Shown here: positions 42,118 through 51,968 of the stretch, in pieces | Numbering within the stretch: the stretch's first letter is position 1 | Layout of the letters: each line of letters starts with the position of its first letter | Assembly: GCA_947641735.1 (NCBI GenBank) | Contig: CANRQR010000001.1 | Location: 24,455 to 88,454, forward strand | Length of the DNA: 64,000 nt | Direction: 5' to 3' | Source: an uncultured Lactobacillus sp. | Lineage (GTDB): Bacteria > Bacillota > Bacilli > Lactobacillales > Lactobacillaceae | The notes under the pieces: generated by a model | The model's database searches: none | What the model was told of the DNA's origin: nothing | What the model saw: the letters and a program-made list of their open reading frames with translations, nothing else | Position numbers and translations under genes: made by a program

Positions 42118-43500
42118 TTATTCATCTTTTTCTTTACTATTTTGATCGCTATCTTGCAAATTAGCACTGTTACTATCTTTATTTAGCTTAGAAACAATAA
42201 ACCAACGCATGAAACCTTGTTCAATATTCACTAGCTTAAAGTTAAAGCCTTCTAATTCTACAGACTCGCCCTTCTTTAAGTTAGGATAGTGTTCCATCAT
42301 ATAGCCACCGATAGTGATAATGTCGCTATCTTCAAAAGCCTTGAGCTTGGTATGGAAGTAACGTTCAAAATCATACAAAGTGGTTTTTCCAGAAACGTGG
42401 ACTTCACCATGATCATCGCGGACAATGTATTCATCAGAAACATCATCAATCTCATCTTTAATAGATCCAAAGAGTTCTTCGTAAATATCTTTATCCGTTA
42501 CAATTCCGCTCGTACCACCATATTCATCAACAACCAAAACAATTGGTGTATGCTTTTTAATCATTAACTTCAAGATATCTTGAATTAGCATTGATTCAGG
42601 CACAGTGATAATCGCTCTAATAATTCTAGTAATTGGTACATCAGGATTTTCTTGGTCTTGACTAACAATATCATAGGCATAAACATATCCAACGACATCA
42701 TCTTTATCATTATCACGCACAACTGGAAAACGACTGAAACCATCTTCAATATATTTCTTTAAAGCAGTCTTAACATTATCAGTTGCATTCAACACTTGAA
42801 GTTGTGTACGGTCAGTCATAATATCTTTAGCAACCTTATCATTTAATTCAAAGGCACGCTCCATATACACAAGATCATCCTTATCAAGGGAGCCTCCTGT
42901 TACGGCATTACGTGATAACCGTAAAATTTCTGACTGTGAATAAACTTCGCTCTCTTCATCCGCTGATTGCATTCCTAATAAATGAAGCAAACCATTAGCA
43001 CTGTGGTTAAGTAACCAAACAAATGGATACACCACGGTATGGAAAACAGCTAACGGAGTAACAACTGCCATTAAACACTTAACCGGCATATCAATGGCAA
43101 TATTTTTAGGAACTATTTCAGTTACAACAACCTCTAAGTAAGTTAACAATACAACACCTAGAGTTGCGCCTAATACTCCGCTAGTTTTTGCACTAAACCA
43201 AGGTGTCATTTTAAATACATCAGTCAATAACTCTTCAATCGTTCCTTGACCAATCCAACCTAAAATAACACCAACTAAAGTAGTACCTACCTGTGTAGTA
43301 GATAATGATTCATTTAAGTTATGAACCATGTGCAAAGCACGCTTTAATTTCTTAGGATTTCCTTGACCATTGGCCAGCATATCTTCTAGCTGACTAGATC
43401 TAGTCTGTACTAAAGCAAATTCAGCAACAACAAAGAAAATCGCAATTAAAAACGTTATGAAAATAACAATTAAATTAGTAGTTATAGTACTTGTAGACAA
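42118..43500 (-). CDS. Hemolysin/CorC-family membrane protein with CBS domains
   Basis: This 460-aa protein has an N-terminal DUF21/CNNM transmembrane domain (residues 1-~195: LIVIFITFLIAIFFVVAEFA, STTQVGTTLVGVILGWIGQG, VVVTEIVPKNIAIDM), followed by a CBS pair (~215-345: DIMTDRTQLQVL, GFSRFPVVRDND, LVVDEYGGTSGIVTDKDIYE) and a C-terminal CorC/HlyC transporter-associated domain (~365-435). Relatives move or regulate Mg2+ and other cations; the haemolysin label is historical. The acidic C-terminal tail is typical. Appears monocistronic. Confidence 0.92.
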   Translation of the reverse strand: MSTSTITTNLIVIFITFLIAIFFVVAEFALVQTRSSQLEDMLANGQGNPKKLKRALHMVHNLNESLSTTQVGTTLVGVILGWIGQGTIEELLTDVFKMTPWFSAKTSGVLGATLGVVLLTYLEVVVTEIVPKNIAIDMPVKCLMAVVTPLAVFHTVVYPFVWLLNHSANGLLHLLGMQSADEESEVYSQSEILRLSRNAVTGGSLDKDDLVYMERAFELNDKVAKDIMTDRTQLQVLNATDNVKTALKKYIEDGFSRFPVVRDNDKDDVVGYVYAYDIVSQDQENPDVPITRIIRAIITVPESMLIQDILKLMIKKHTPIVLVVDEYGGTSGIVTDKDIYEELFGSIKDEIDDVSDEYIVRDDHGEVHVSGKTTLYDFERYFHTKLKAFEDSDIITIGGYMMEHYPNLKKGESVELEGFNFKLVNIEQGFMRWFIVSKLNKDSNSANLQDSDQNSKEKDE

Positions 43501-43549
43501 GTGATTTTCACCTTTTTATATATTAAATAATTACATCTCTATTTTAGCA

Positions 43550-44245
43550 TTATTTCTCCGAATCAGGGATCCAGTTTGCAACTAATCCAGGATGATTATA
43601 ATTTTCCTCAATATTTTTTGATACTTTTTTATTATAAAACTCTCTAGGCAACTCCACTTTATCACGTAAATTATGTTTTAGATCAATAAAACCTAATTTC
43701 ATAAATTTTTTATTCCTTAATTTAAAATGATATCCTGTAAAGTACGCCTTACTACCAGGGATCTTTTTACAATCAGATAAGCTGAATTTCATCACCACAT
43801 TATCTAATTTCACAAAAGCATAGTAGTCATTCTTACCCAGATAGGTAACTTCTTGCTTAACTGGTATCTTTTTATAAATGGATGGCAAATGAGAGGGAGT
43901 ATTAATATCAGCAATATATTTAAAGCTCTCTATTTCATCTGGATCATAGTATTTATTAGAGAAAATTTGAGCATCATATTCTCTAACCATAGCTGTCAAA
44001 TAATGATTTTCTCTTACATATTCGGTTGATTCCTTATTTTTAAAATAAGATATCCCAAGAAAAGTTACCAAAACTAAAGTTGTTACACCAAATAAAATAT
44101 AAGTTATTTTTTTACGTACACATAAAAATGGAATTAAACCAACAAATAAAAAAATTGTTCCTAAAATTAAAATATAACCTGGCAAAGTATAATTGAACCA
44201 TTGATCCCAATTAGCCCATTGCTCTGGAGAAACTAATAGCGTCAT
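43550..44245 (-). CDS. Hypothetical membrane protein
   Basis: I do not recognise this 231-aa protein. Two hydrophobic segments lie near the N-terminus (LPGYILILGTIFLFVGLIPFL and KITYILFGVTTLVLVTFLGIS), followed from ~70 by a soluble, mostly charged domain predicted outside or inside the membrane (YLTAMVREYDAQIFSNKYYD, KKFMKLGFIDLKHNLRDKVE). No signal cleavage motif or enzyme motif. It begins with an ordinary ATG (RBS AAAGGATAAATAAG). Its position next to CorC and nitroreductase genes tells nothing about its role. Confidence 0.7.
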   Translation of the reverse strand: MTLLVSPEQWANWDQWFNYTLPGYILILGTIFLFVGLIPFLCVRKKITYILFGVTTLVLVTFLGISYFKNKESTEYVRENHYLTAMVREYDAQIFSNKYYDPDEIESFKYIADINTPSHLPSIYKKIPVKQEVTYLGKNDYYAFVKLDNVVMKFSLSDCKKIPGSKAYFTGYHFKLRNKKFMKLGFIDLKHNLRDKVELPREFYNKKVSKNIEENYNHPGLVANWIPDSEK

Positions 44246-44376
44246 CTTCTTATTTATCCTTTCTCTATTTTTATAATTATGCCATATTTTAATTTTATTT
44301 TAAACAAGTATATAAAAAAACTCCTAAAAAGTTTAAAGCTAATAAATTAGACTTTATCTCTTCAGGAATTTCAAAT

Positions 44377-45033
44377 TTAGATATTCTTTTTAATTTTTAA
44401 AATTTCATCTAAAGACACACGTTTAGACTTATAGTTATTAATTGTAGCTTTTTTGTTAGGATATCCTAATCCAATACCAATACCAATTGATTCATCTTCT
44501 GGTATATCTAAGTACTTTCTAATTACATCCGGATATTTAACAAAAGCCTGTGCAGGCATTGTACTTAAACCACGATTATTTGCTGCCAACATCAATGTCT
44601 GAGAAAATGCACCAAGATCAAAAATTGACCAAGCTGGAGATTTTTTAGGTATAGTTAAAAAGACAATTATTGGAGCATTGAACAACTTTAATTGAGCTCG
44701 ATCAAAATCATCTGATTCCCCACGTAAGAAATAATCTAAAGTTTCACTCATTGTTGCCATATTCTTACTTGGAAATGTATTCCATTCGACTTTTAGCAAA
44801 GAAGCAAAGTCTTCGTGTGGTTCTTCATTAGCTAAAGTCTTTTCTTCATGTTCTTGTCTTATTGCCTTTGCTACTTCACCCTCAGCCACATATATCCGCC
44901 AAGGTTGTGAATTAAGTAAGGATGGAGTTCTTTGTGCTTCTTCTAACACCTTAATAATAGTCTTTTCACTTACTCTTTGATCAGTAAACTTTCTTGTTGC
45001 ATGTTCGCGCGCTAAAACATCTTTAAATTCCAT
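44377..45033 (-). CDS. Nitroreductase-family flavoprotein (paralogue)
   Basis: This 218-aa protein of the same subtype as the one at 13624-14286 has EHATRKFTDQRVSEKTI for FMN binding, TPSLLNSQPWRIYVAEG, the central DLGAFSQTLMLAANNRGLST and GIGIGLGYPNKK. Shared layout and spacing suggest an ancient duplication within the genome, but the two differ at many positions. Likely NAD(P)H-dependent reduction of quinones or nitro compounds. Monocistronic. Confidence 0.87.
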   Translation of the reverse strand: MEFKDVLAREHATRKFTDQRVSEKTIIKVLEEAQRTPSLLNSQPWRIYVAEGEVAKAIRQEHEEKTLANEEPHEDFASLLKVEWNTFPSKNMATMSETLDYFLRGESDDFDRAQLKLFNAPIIVFLTIPKKSPAWSIFDLGAFSQTLMLAANNRGLSTMPAQAFVKYPDVIRKYLDIPEDESIGIGIGLGYPNKKATINNYKSKRVSLDEILKIKKNI

Positions 45034-45150
45034 CCAATCATCTCTTTCTATAAAATTCCTTACAAATAAAATTACACTTACATTTTACAAAACCATTATA
45101 ACAACAAACAGCTTAGTAAGCATAGAGCGAATTTTCAATAGCTTTAATCA

Positions 45151-45180
45151 AAAAAGACCTAAACTCAATTAGGTCTTTTT
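45151..45180 (-). terminator. Terminator of the phosphoketolase gene
   Basis: AAAAAGACCTAA-ACTCAA-TTAGGTCTTTTT, a perfect 12-bp stem with U-tract both ways. Confidence 0.92.
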
Positions 45181-45197
45181 GAAGAATTATTCTAATT

Positions 45198-47603
45198 TTA
45201 TTTCAAGCCTTCCCATTGCCAATCAGTAACTTCCGGCATATCTTTACCATTATCACGAATATATTGGTGATGTTTAGCAAGTAAAGTATCCATTTCGTCA
45301 ATAAAGTCAGCATTCTTTTCACTCAATTCAGGGACGCTTTCTACTACATCTTTAGCTAAATTATAGCGATCAATATGGTTTAAAACACGCATATCAAATG
45401 GAGTAGTAATATCACCATTTTCCTCGTAGCCATGAATGTGAACATCATCTTTACCACGGCCACGGTCAAACCAAATCGATTCCATCATTGATTTAAAGCC
45501 GTGCCAAGCAAAAATTACTGGTGTGCCCTTTGGGAAGAGACGATTAAATTCTTTATTGCTGATTGCTTCTGGATTCTTTTCAGGTGACATTAACTTCATC
45601 ACGTCAATAACATTAATATATCGAATCTTTAAATCTGGAAACTTCTTATGGAGCAAATCAATTGCTGCTAAAGTTTCAATTGTTGGTTCAGTACCAGTTG
45701 AGGCAAAGACAACATCAGGTTTTGCGCCTTTATCAGTTGATGCCCAGTCAACATAACCAAGTCCCTTGTCAACTAACTTCTTTGCTTCTTCAATTGAGAA
45801 CCATTGAGGGCGAGGTTGTTTAGAGGTTACCAAAACGTTAATGCATTCACGATCTCTAAACGCCTTATCAGATACTGCAAGAAGCGAGTTTGTATCAGCT
45901 GGTAAGTATTCATGGATTAAATCTGGACGATTCTTCTCATAAAGGTGAGTAAGCATACCCGGATCTTGGTGAGTATATCCATTATGATCTTGTTGGAAAA
46001 CAGTTGAAGTATCAACCAAATTTAAAGCTGGATAATCATGTCTCCAGGCTTGTTCTTTAGCCTTTCTAAGCCACTTCATGTGTTGAGTAAGCATTGAGTC
46101 AACTACACGACCAAAGGCTTCATAGGTAGCAAAGAATCCATGTCGGCCGGTCAAAACATACCCTTCAAGCCAGCCTTCATCTTGGTGCTCAGATAATTGT
46201 GAGTCAATTACGCGACCTTCACGAGCCAAGTTTTCATCATTTGGAGTATGAATATTTTCCATCCATTGACGCTTTTGATTGTCTAAAAGTTGGAATAAAC
46301 GGTTAGATTTTGTTTCGTCTGGACCAAAACCACGGAAATTATTTGGATTTAGTTCAGCCATCTTATCAAGATATTTAGCCCATTCAGCCATATCTTGCTT
46401 TTCAACAGAACCAGGCTTATCAAATTCAACGGCAAAATCACGATAGTCCGGCATATTCAATGCCTTAGGATCAATTCCGCCATTAGTTATCGGATTCATT
46501 GCCATTCTTTGATCGCCAGATAGCGTATTTTCTTTAACAATGTCTTTTGGCGAACCATCTTCGTTAAATAATTCTTCAGGCTTGTAGATTTCCATCCAAT
46601 CAGTAAGCATTTCCTTATGAGTCATGTCGCCTTGAGCAACAGGAATTGGAATTTGGTGAGCACGGAAACTATTTTCAATTGGATTTCCATCTAAATCAAA
46701 CTTAGGTCCAGTCCAACCCTTAGGTACTCTGAAGACAATCATTGGCCATTTCACTAATGAATCATCATTATTTTCACGAGCATGCTTTTGAATAGCCTTA
46801 ATTTCTTCAACTACTTCATCCATGGTCTTAGCCATTTCTTGGTGGACTTCCATGTGGTCCTTATAACCATTAAATTCACCATCTTTATATGCAGAAACAA
46901 AGTAAGGCTTCCAGCCCATTCCTTCGAAATATTTAGTCAGATCTTCATCACTCATTCTAGAAACGATAGTTGGATTAGAAATCTTAAAGCCATTGATTTG
47001 TAAAATTGGAATGACAGCACCATCTTTAATTGGGTTAATGAACTTACTTGAGAACCAAGAAGTAGCAAGTGGACCAGTTTCTGATTCACCATCACCAATT
47101 TCAACAGCTGCAATTACATCTGGATTATCTAAAATTGCACCAACACCATGAGAAAGTGAGTAACCTAACTCTCCACCTTCATGAATTGATCCTGGAGTTT
47201 CTGGTGCAGCATGAGAAGCAACACCGCCTGGAAAACTAAATTGCTTAAATAATTTAGCCATTCCCTTTTCATCTTGAGTAATTTCTGGATAACGTTCAGT
47301 ATAAGAACCATCTAAATAAGAATTAGATACCATTACCTGACCGCCGTGACCAGAGCCTTCAATATAAAACATATTTAAATCATATTTTTTAATTGCACGA
47401 TTTAAATGCGCATAAATAAAGTTTTGTGGAACGATTGTACCCCAGTGACCAATTGGCTTAGGTTTTACGTCTTCAGCCTTTAATTCACCCTTTAAGAGGG
47501 GATTATTCATTAAAAATAATTGACCAACTGATAAGTAGTTAGCTGCACGCCAGTATGCATCAACACTCTTTAAATATTCTTGAGAATCGTAATTTACTGT
47601 CAT
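45198..47603 (-). CDS. xfp: Xylulose-5-phosphate/fructose-6-phosphate phosphoketolase
   Basis: This 801-aa thiamine diphosphate enzyme splits xylulose-5-phosphate (and perhaps fructose-6-phosphate) with phosphate into acetyl phosphate and glyceraldehyde-3-phosphate. Motifs include [20 protein letters not shown], the family signature [38 protein letters not shown], the TPP-binding [15 protein letters not shown], and the later [15 protein letters not shown] chose ATG 47603 ([15 protein letters not shown]) with AAGGAGA ten bases before; an earlier in-frame ATG lacks a site. It gives pentose and nucleoside sugars a route to acetate, complementing rbsK and rpiA. Confidence 0.95.
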   Translation of the reverse strand: MTVNYDSQEYLKSVDAYWRAANYLSVGQLFLMNNPLLKGELKAEDVKPKPIGHWGTIVPQNFIYAHLNRAIKKYDLNMFYIEGSGHGGQVMVSNSYLDGSYTERYPEITQDEKGMAKLFKQFSFPGGVASHAAPETPGSIHEGGELGYSLSHGVGAILDNPDVIAAVEIGDGESETGPLATSWFSSKFINPIKDGAVIPILQINGFKISNPTIVSRMSDEDLTKYFEGMGWKPYFVSAYKDGEFNGYKDHMEVHQEMAKTMDEVVEEIKAIQKHARENNDDSLVKWPMIVFRVPKGWTGPKFDLDGNPIENSFRAHQIPIPVAQGDMTHKEMLTDWMEIYKPEELFNEDGSPKDIVKENTLSGDQRMAMNPITNGGIDPKALNMPDYRDFAVEFDKPGSVEKQDMAEWAKYLDKMAELNPNNFRGFGPDETKSNRLFQLLDNQKRQWMENIHTPNDENLAREGRVIDSQLSEHQDEGWLEGYVLTGRHGFFATYEAFGRVVDSMLTQHMKWLRKAKEQAWRHDYPALNLVDTSTVFQQDHNGYTHQDPGMLTHLYEKNRPDLIHEYLPADTNSLLAVSDKAFRDRECINVLVTSKQPRPQWFSIEEAKKLVDKGLGYVDWASTDKGAKPDVVFASTGTEPTIETLAAIDLLHKKFPDLKIRYINVIDVMKLMSPEKNPEAISNKEFNRLFPKGTPVIFAWHGFKSMMESIWFDRGRGKDDVHIHGYEENGDITTPFDMRVLNHIDRYNLAKDVVESVPELSEKNADFIDEMDTLLAKHHQYIRDNGKDMPEVTDWQWEGLK

Positions 47604-47734
47604 ACCAAAATATCTCCTTGAAATAGTTTTCATTGCTTATTACAGTACTAATCATAGATTATTCAATTCAAAAATTCAATCTTTTAGATTATTGGGACGG
47701 TCCAATTTTAATTGCTTAATAATATCTTTAAAAA

Positions 47735-48049
47735 TTATCTATTTCTTTGCTCTTCTACTAGCACTTCAGGAATCTTAATATTTTTTCTAAAGTACTTTCG
47801 ATATTGAGATTTTAACTTATTATCCGTAATCAATATATCTGCCTGGTCGCAATCCATCACCTTATATGGTGAAGAAGGATCTGCTTTAAATTTATATTTT
47901 TCTGCCAGTAAAATAACTGTTTTGGTTCGTTGAATAACTTCTCTTTTAATTTGTGCATCAGAATAATTAACTACAAAAACACCATTTTTATTAACTGAAG
48001 ATGTCTCAATTACTGCCATATCAAATTCATATTGATCAATTTCTTTCAA
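47735..48049 (-). pseudogene. C-terminal remnant of a DeoR-family sugar regulator
   Basis: The 104-codon frame has only a TTG start and no ribosome site. It reads like the C-terminal half of DeoR regulators: DMAVIETSSVNKNGVFVVNY, SDAQIKREVIQRTKTVILLA, then VMDCDQADILITDNKLK. The N-terminal helix-turn-helix is missing. Immediately upstream the sequence changes to coding on the other strand, so a deletion or rearrangement at about 48050 removed the N-terminus. It should not bind DNA. Confidence 0.65.
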
Positions 48050-48058
48050 ACAATTTTA

Positions 48059-48268
48059 AAAGTTATAGTCAAAGCCCAAGATCATGATGACGCGGCTGCT
48101 TGGAATAATAAGTTAGTCATGTATTTACAATCACAAATAGCGCTTAAGCAAATTCCAATCAATAAGGAACAAGATGCGCTAATTAATTCTCTTAGTGAAT
48201 AGTGTAAAAATACTAACTTAAACTATGTATATCTGGCACCAGTTGATGATAGTTTACAATTTGATTAA
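48059..48268 (+). pseudogene. Unrecognised gene remnant, plus strand
   Basis: From 48059 the plus strand reads KVIVKAQDHDDAAAWNNKL and on through YLQSQIALKQIPINKEQDAL to an in-frame TAG at 48200. It continues in the same frame as CKNTNLNYVYLAPVDDSLQF and ends at TAA 48268. There is no start codon, and an internal stop is present. The coding look (Asp/Asn/Gln-rich, continuous across the stop) suggests the 3' end of a former gene, perhaps lost in the same event that cut the adjacent DeoR gene. The family is not identified. Confidence 0.45.
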
Positions 48269-48283
48269 GCTATCTTATTTATC

Positions 48284-48335
48284 AAAAAAGACATCGCTTC
48301 TCTCAATCCCCCGAGAAAAACGATGTCTTTATTTT
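48284..48335 (-). terminator. Terminator of the nucleoside hydrolase-GntR operon
   Basis: AAAGACATCG/CGATGTCTTT outer stem with an inner TTCTC/GAGAA pairing and A/T tracts on both sides. It abuts the GntR stop codon. Confidence 0.85.
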
Positions 48336-49063
48336 TATTCTTGACTTAAATTAACAAAGGTATTGTATTTCATATATTTGTAGTGGATACGCATATTTGA
48401 AACTTCAAACGGCGTTCCATCATCTAAAAAGAAAATACCTTCCATCACACCCACTGGTTCATTAGGAGCAAGCATCAGCTTTGATTGATCTTCTAATGTT
48501 GACGGTTCAACAGTAATCGTTAAGAATGATCGTGTTACTGTTTTGTTTTGTGTGTCTTCTAAATAATTGAACAGCGATCCCTTTAAAATATCTGGATTTA
48601 ATTCTGGTGTAATCTTAATTGGGATAAAACCAGTTTCAATCAAAAATGGTTGATCGTCCAATAAACGCAGCCTCTTAATTTGGTAAACAAAATCTGATTC
48701 TTTCAAAAATAGATCTTGTCTTAAATCTTCATCAGCCTTAATTACTTGATAGTCTAGTAACTCAATACTTTGCTTTTTACCTGGAACACTAAAAGAATCC
48801 GTAATACCTAAATTTGATCCCTCATATTTAAAGAGAGCTTGATTTTTCAAATAAAGAGGATTAATAAAAGTGCCACTTCCTCTTTTTTTGAAAACTATTC
48901 CTTGCTGAGCAAGCAATCCCAAAGCACGCTTCATAGATGAACGGCTTACATGGTAATAGTCGCTTAAACTGCGCTCATCTGGCAAGCGCATATCTTCATA
49001 TTCGTTATTAAGTATTTTTTGTTTAATATCACGCATTACTGAGCGATAGACTAAATCAGTCAT
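48335..49063 (-). CDS. GntR-family regulator with UTRA domain
   Basis: This 242-aa regulator of the HutC subgroup has an N-terminal winged helix (DIKQKILNNEYEDMRLPDER, SLSDYYHVSRSSMKRALGLL, GSGTFINPLYLK; ~residues 10-75) and a C-terminal UTRA ligand-binding domain (~90-235: FVYQIKRLRLLDDQPFLIET, VGVMEGIFFLDDGTPFEVSN). Its start codon overlaps the nucleoside hydrolase stop (TAATG), so it very likely senses a sugar or nucleoside and controls that gene. It would act as a local repressor relieved by its ligand. Confidence 0.88.
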   Translation of the reverse strand: MTDLVYRSVMRDIKQKILNNEYEDMRLPDERSLSDYYHVSRSSMKRALGLLAQQGIVFKKRGSGTFINPLYLKNQALFKYEGSNLGITDSFSVPGKKQSIELLDYQVIKADEDLRQDLFLKESDFVYQIKRLRLLDDQPFLIETGFIPIKITPELNPDILKGSLFNYLEDTQNKTVTRSFLTITVEPSTLEDQSKLMLAPNEPVGVMEGIFFLDDGTPFEVSNMRIHYKYMKYNTFVNLSQE

Positions 49064-49986
49064 TATTTTCTCCCATTATTAGCAGCTTGGATACTTTCAA
49101 TAAACCAAGTCGCAAATTTTTCCGTATCGACATCTGTTGCAATTTGTGCATTATATTTTTCACTTAAGAAATTCATTACACTAGCGCCATATGTATAGCG
49201 GCCAGCTAATTCAATCTCAACATTAGCCGGTTTTAAGGTGAAGAATTCAGGATGAAGCATAATTCCTACAGCAGTTGGATCATAAATCTTAATTCTAGTA
49301 TCTCCATCAGGTTCATGAATATGTGAAAACATTGAATACAGCATATTTCCAACTTCGCCACATTTTTTAATTTTATCCATTTGATCTTGGGTCAAATGTG
49401 CCTTGTCTCCAATTTCTAACGGTGCAACATAAACGGGCAAACCTGAATGAAAAACAATTTGAGCAGCTTCTGGGTCGCCAGCAATATTATATTCAGCAAA
49501 TGGACTATGGTTTCCGTGACCAATATTTCCACCCATAATGTAAACTTCAGCAATATTGTCCACCACATCAGGATATTGTTTAAATAAAAGCGCAAAGTCG
49601 GTTAAAGGTCCGATTCCTAAAAGGGTTACTTTTTCAGGACTATTTTTTATTGCTTCATACATCTTAGTAGCAGTAAGTCCCTCTTCAAGTAAATCGTCAT
49701 TTGCAGTTTCAAATTCAAAGCCAGCGATTCCTGTTTCACCATGAACTGAAGCTGCGCTAATGGCTGGACGTACTAATGGCTGATTAGCACCCTTCACTAC
49801 TGGCACTTTAGTATGTAAAAACTTCTCTAAATCAAGAGTATTTTGTAGGGTATGCTCTAAAGAAACATTGCCCCAAGTTGGTGCAATCATCTTAACATCT
49901 AATTCATCTGCAAATAAACTTACTGTCATTGCAGCTACATCATCGATGCCAGGATCTGTACTAATAATCAAGGGCTTTTTTGACAT
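49063..49986 (-). CDS. Nucleoside hydrolase (IunH/Rih-like)
   Basis: This 307-aa hydrolase cleaves the N-glycosidic bond of ribonucleosides to give ribose and base. The Ca-binding DPGIDDVAAM motif is near residue 11-20. VPVVKGANQPL, LGIGPLTDFALLF, YIMGGNIGHGNHSPFAEYNI and YDPTAVGIML with the C-terminal His/Asp region follow. Length is normal. It is the first gene of an operon with a GntR regulator. Ribose then can be phosphorylated by RbsK and processed by RpiA and phosphoketolase; bases can go to Hpt. Confidence 0.92.
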   Translation of the reverse strand: MSKKPLIISTDPGIDDVAAMTVSLFADELDVKMIAPTWGNVSLEHTLQNTLDLEKFLHTKVPVVKGANQPLVRPAISAASVHGETGIAGFEFETANDDLLEEGLTATKMYEAIKNSPEKVTLLGIGPLTDFALLFKQYPDVVDNIAEVYIMGGNIGHGNHSPFAEYNIAGDPEAAQIVFHSGLPVYVAPLEIGDKAHLTQDQMDKIKKCGEVGNMLYSMFSHIHEPDGDTRIKIYDPTAVGIMLHPEFFTLKPANVEIELAGRYTYGASVMNFLSEKYNAQIATDVDTEKFATWFIESIQAANNGRK

Positions 49987-50047
49987 AAAGGTCCTTCTTT
50001 CTAAATTTACGTATCATCTTTATTATGAACTAAGATTAACAACAAAA

Positions 50048-50072
50048 AAAGACTTGAAGTGGTCAAGTCTTT
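50048..50072 (-). terminator. Terminator after the ABC exporter gene
   Basis: AAGACTTGA-AGTGG-TCAAGTCTT followed on the minus strand by TTTTTGTTG. It lies just past the stop at 50078. Confidence 0.85.
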
Positions 50073-50077
50073 AAAAG

Positions 50078-51652
50078 TTAAAATATTTTTTGATTTTCAA
50101 TTTTCTTTTTAACAAATCCATACTTATCAAGGAGCTCATCATTTATATGATGCGCACTTTCAATAATTGTTCCGGGTACTTGATATATTAGTTCTCTAAT
50201 CTTCTCACTATTCTTATCATCTAAAGCCGCAGTAATTTCATCAAGTAAAACAATAGATTTATTTCTTAAAAGTGCACGAGCTATTATTAATCTTTGCTTT
50301 TGTCCGCCCGAAATATTTTCCCGGGTTGGATTTATTTCTTTATTAAGGATATTTTCTCCTAATTCTGCTACTAATCCTACTTTTTCCAAGATTTTCATTA
50401 GCTCTTTATCAGAATAGCTTTCGCCTAAAGATAAATTATCTCTGATTGTTCCCTCAAAAATCCACGGTGTCTGCGCAATATATGTTACATCAGCTAAACT
50501 TGGTTTTCTTTTGTCAATCAACACTTTTCCTTTATTAGGCTTAACCATACCAGCTATTAAATTCAGAAAGGTACTCTTCCCTGCTCCTGATGGACCTTGC
50601 AATAATATTTTACTTCCATAAGGAATATTTAAACTAAGATTCTGATAAATTTGGTGCTCATTATAATCCACTTCAACATTTTCTAACTCAATATTAGAAT
50701 GACTTAAACTATTTTCTTGTAAATCAAGCACTCTTTGATTAATGCTTTTAATTTTTCTTAAATTAGTTGTTCCTGTTACTTCTGACCAACATTGCATCAA
50801 AATACGAAAATTTTGAACTACACTATTTGCAGAAAGAGTTAAGGAAAGAAGCGCACTAATAGTGACACTAAATAAATTATTAATAACAAAGTAAAAACCA
50901 ATTGCCCATGGTCCGATTAAAGCTAAAATTGTAAATAATAAGTTTGCATATTGAACAAGCCATTGCAAATTTTCTTGTTTTAGAAGAATAGTTTCATTTT
51001 GATCAATAGAAGTAGAAACACGTTTAAAAAATAATTTTTGAGCATTATATTGCATAATATCTCGAAATCCGCGTAGCCAGTCACCGGCAGTGTGCATTAC
51101 TTTAGTATTGCTTCTACTCCATTCTTCTCCTAATCTTCCAAGTTTTTTCTTACCAAAAAGCATTGGAATTAAACTTAAGCAAGAAAAAGCTACAAAAATA
51201 ATTCCCATTAATATATTAACCTGTAAAACATAAATTGTTGAAATTACAGCAGCCACGGCAGTAGATAAAATCTCCGCAATTAGAGAGAAATAATTCTCAT
51301 CGATCTTTGCAGCAACATTACTAATTTGATTCAACCCTTTTTCTGGTTCTTGATGATTTGAAAAACTGCTTAGAAGCATCTTCTTTTTAAGAGAAACTCT
51401 TAAAATTTTCCGTGCATAATTTAAGAGTATATTTTTCAAAACTAAAGCTGTATAGACAATAAAAAAGATGACAGTGCTTTGAATTAAAAATAAGATTAAT
51501 TTATTTGAAGACACACCAACTAAATTAGGAAATTGTCCTAAAATAATTCCATTTACTACACCTTCAAAGCCACCAGCAATTAAAAATATTAGAATCAGTA
51601 ATATCAACCACCCAGGAAGATTTTTAACTATCCACTTAAAGTTGATCCTCAT
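50078..51652 (-). CDS. ABC exporter, half-transporter with fused ATPase
   Basis: This 524-aa protein has six N-terminal membrane segments (~15-290) and a C-terminal nucleotide-binding domain: Walker A LQGPSGAGKSTFLNLI, signature ENISGGQKQRLIIARALL, Walker B SIVLLDEITAALDD. It probably works as a homodimer exporting a peptide, lipid or drug. The start is ATG 51652 (MRINFKWIVKN) with AGGAG eight bases upstream; upstream in-frame ATG 51715 is unlikely. The Rgg-like regulator is encoded immediately upstream on the same strand, separated by a terminator and ~300 bases, so they may be a regulator-exporter pair. The substrate is unknown. Confidence 0.88.
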   Translation of the reverse strand: MRINFKWIVKNLPGWLILLILIFLIAGGFEGVVNGIILGQFPNLVGVSSNKLILFLIQSTVIFFIVYTALVLKNILLNYARKILRVSLKKKMLLSSFSNHQEPEKGLNQISNVAAKIDENYFSLIAEILSTAVAAVISTIYVLQVNILMGIIFVAFSCLSLIPMLFGKKKLGRLGEEWSRSNTKVMHTAGDWLRGFRDIMQYNAQKLFFKRVSTSIDQNETILLKQENLQWLVQYANLLFTILALIGPWAIGFYFVINNLFSVTISALLSLTLSANSVVQNFRILMQCWSEVTGTTNLRKIKSINQRVLDLQENSLSHSNIELENVEVDYNEHQIYQNLSLNIPYGSKILLQGPSGAGKSTFLNLIAGMVKPNKGKVLIDKRKPSLADVTYIAQTPWIFEGTIRDNLSLGESYSDKELMKILEKVGLVAELGENILNKEINPTRENISGGQKQRLIIARALLRNKSIVLLDEITAALDDKNSEKIRELIYQVPGTIIESAHHINDELLDKYGFVKKKIENQKIF

Positions 51653-51930
51653 AGTTTTTTCTCCTGAAATATACAAAATAAGAATGCTATCACTAACATT
51701 CTTATTGTCAAACAACTATATTTTACTAATGAATCACAGAACAACCACAACTTAGACTACTTGCAAAATGATTATGTTCTATTTTTTAATCAAATTAATA
51801 TCCGTATTTTCATTTTTATCATCTGATTTCTTTAATTTATTTATAGTAGATACCACGGAATAAACATATAATTAACCACATTTCTATTTCTAATTAACTT
51901 TATATGTTCATAATAAACATAATTTTTATA
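51653..51930. other. Intergenic region upstream of the ABC exporter
   Basis: About 280 bases with no supported gene. It holds the exporter leader, with an inverted repeat at 51677-51706 and a possible TATAGT -10 just beyond. A minus-strand frame at 51779-51856 could encode 25 residues (ends NENTDINLIKK) but has no ribosome site. Short frames such as MWLIICLFRGIYYK also lack sites. No convincing pheromone gene was found. Confidence 0.5.
51677..51706. promoter_or_regulatory. Inverted repeat in the exporter leader
   Basis: AATAAGAATG and CATTCTTATT, a perfect 10-bp inverted repeat with a 10-base centre, begins 25 bases upstream of the exporter start. It directly abuts a TTGACA sequence on the minus strand (51711-51706). 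It is either an operator for a regulator (the Rgg-like protein is the candidate) or a 5' UTR hairpin. There is no U-tract, so it is unlikely to be a terminator. Confidence 0.45.
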
Positions 51931-51968
51931 AAAAAATGAAAGTGTTAAATTTAACACTTTCATTTTTT
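51931..51968 (-). terminator. Terminator of the Rgg-like gene
   Basis: A perfect 19-base inverted repeat without spacer: AAAAAATGAAAGTGTTAAA then its complement. It overlaps the last codons of the regulator gene, so the stop codon lies within the hairpin. Confidence 0.9.

Noticed and set aside
47619-47632. cre-like TGAAATAGTTTTCA overlapping the xfp ribosome-site region
   Set aside because: The central CG of the cre consensus is missing; an AT-rich coincidence is likely.
51779-51856. 25-codon minus-strand frame between the Rgg-like regulator and the ABC exporter, considered as a pheromone precursor
   Set aside because: It starts at GTG without a ribosome site and lacks a signal-like hydrophobic core; only the C-terminal half looks peptide-like.
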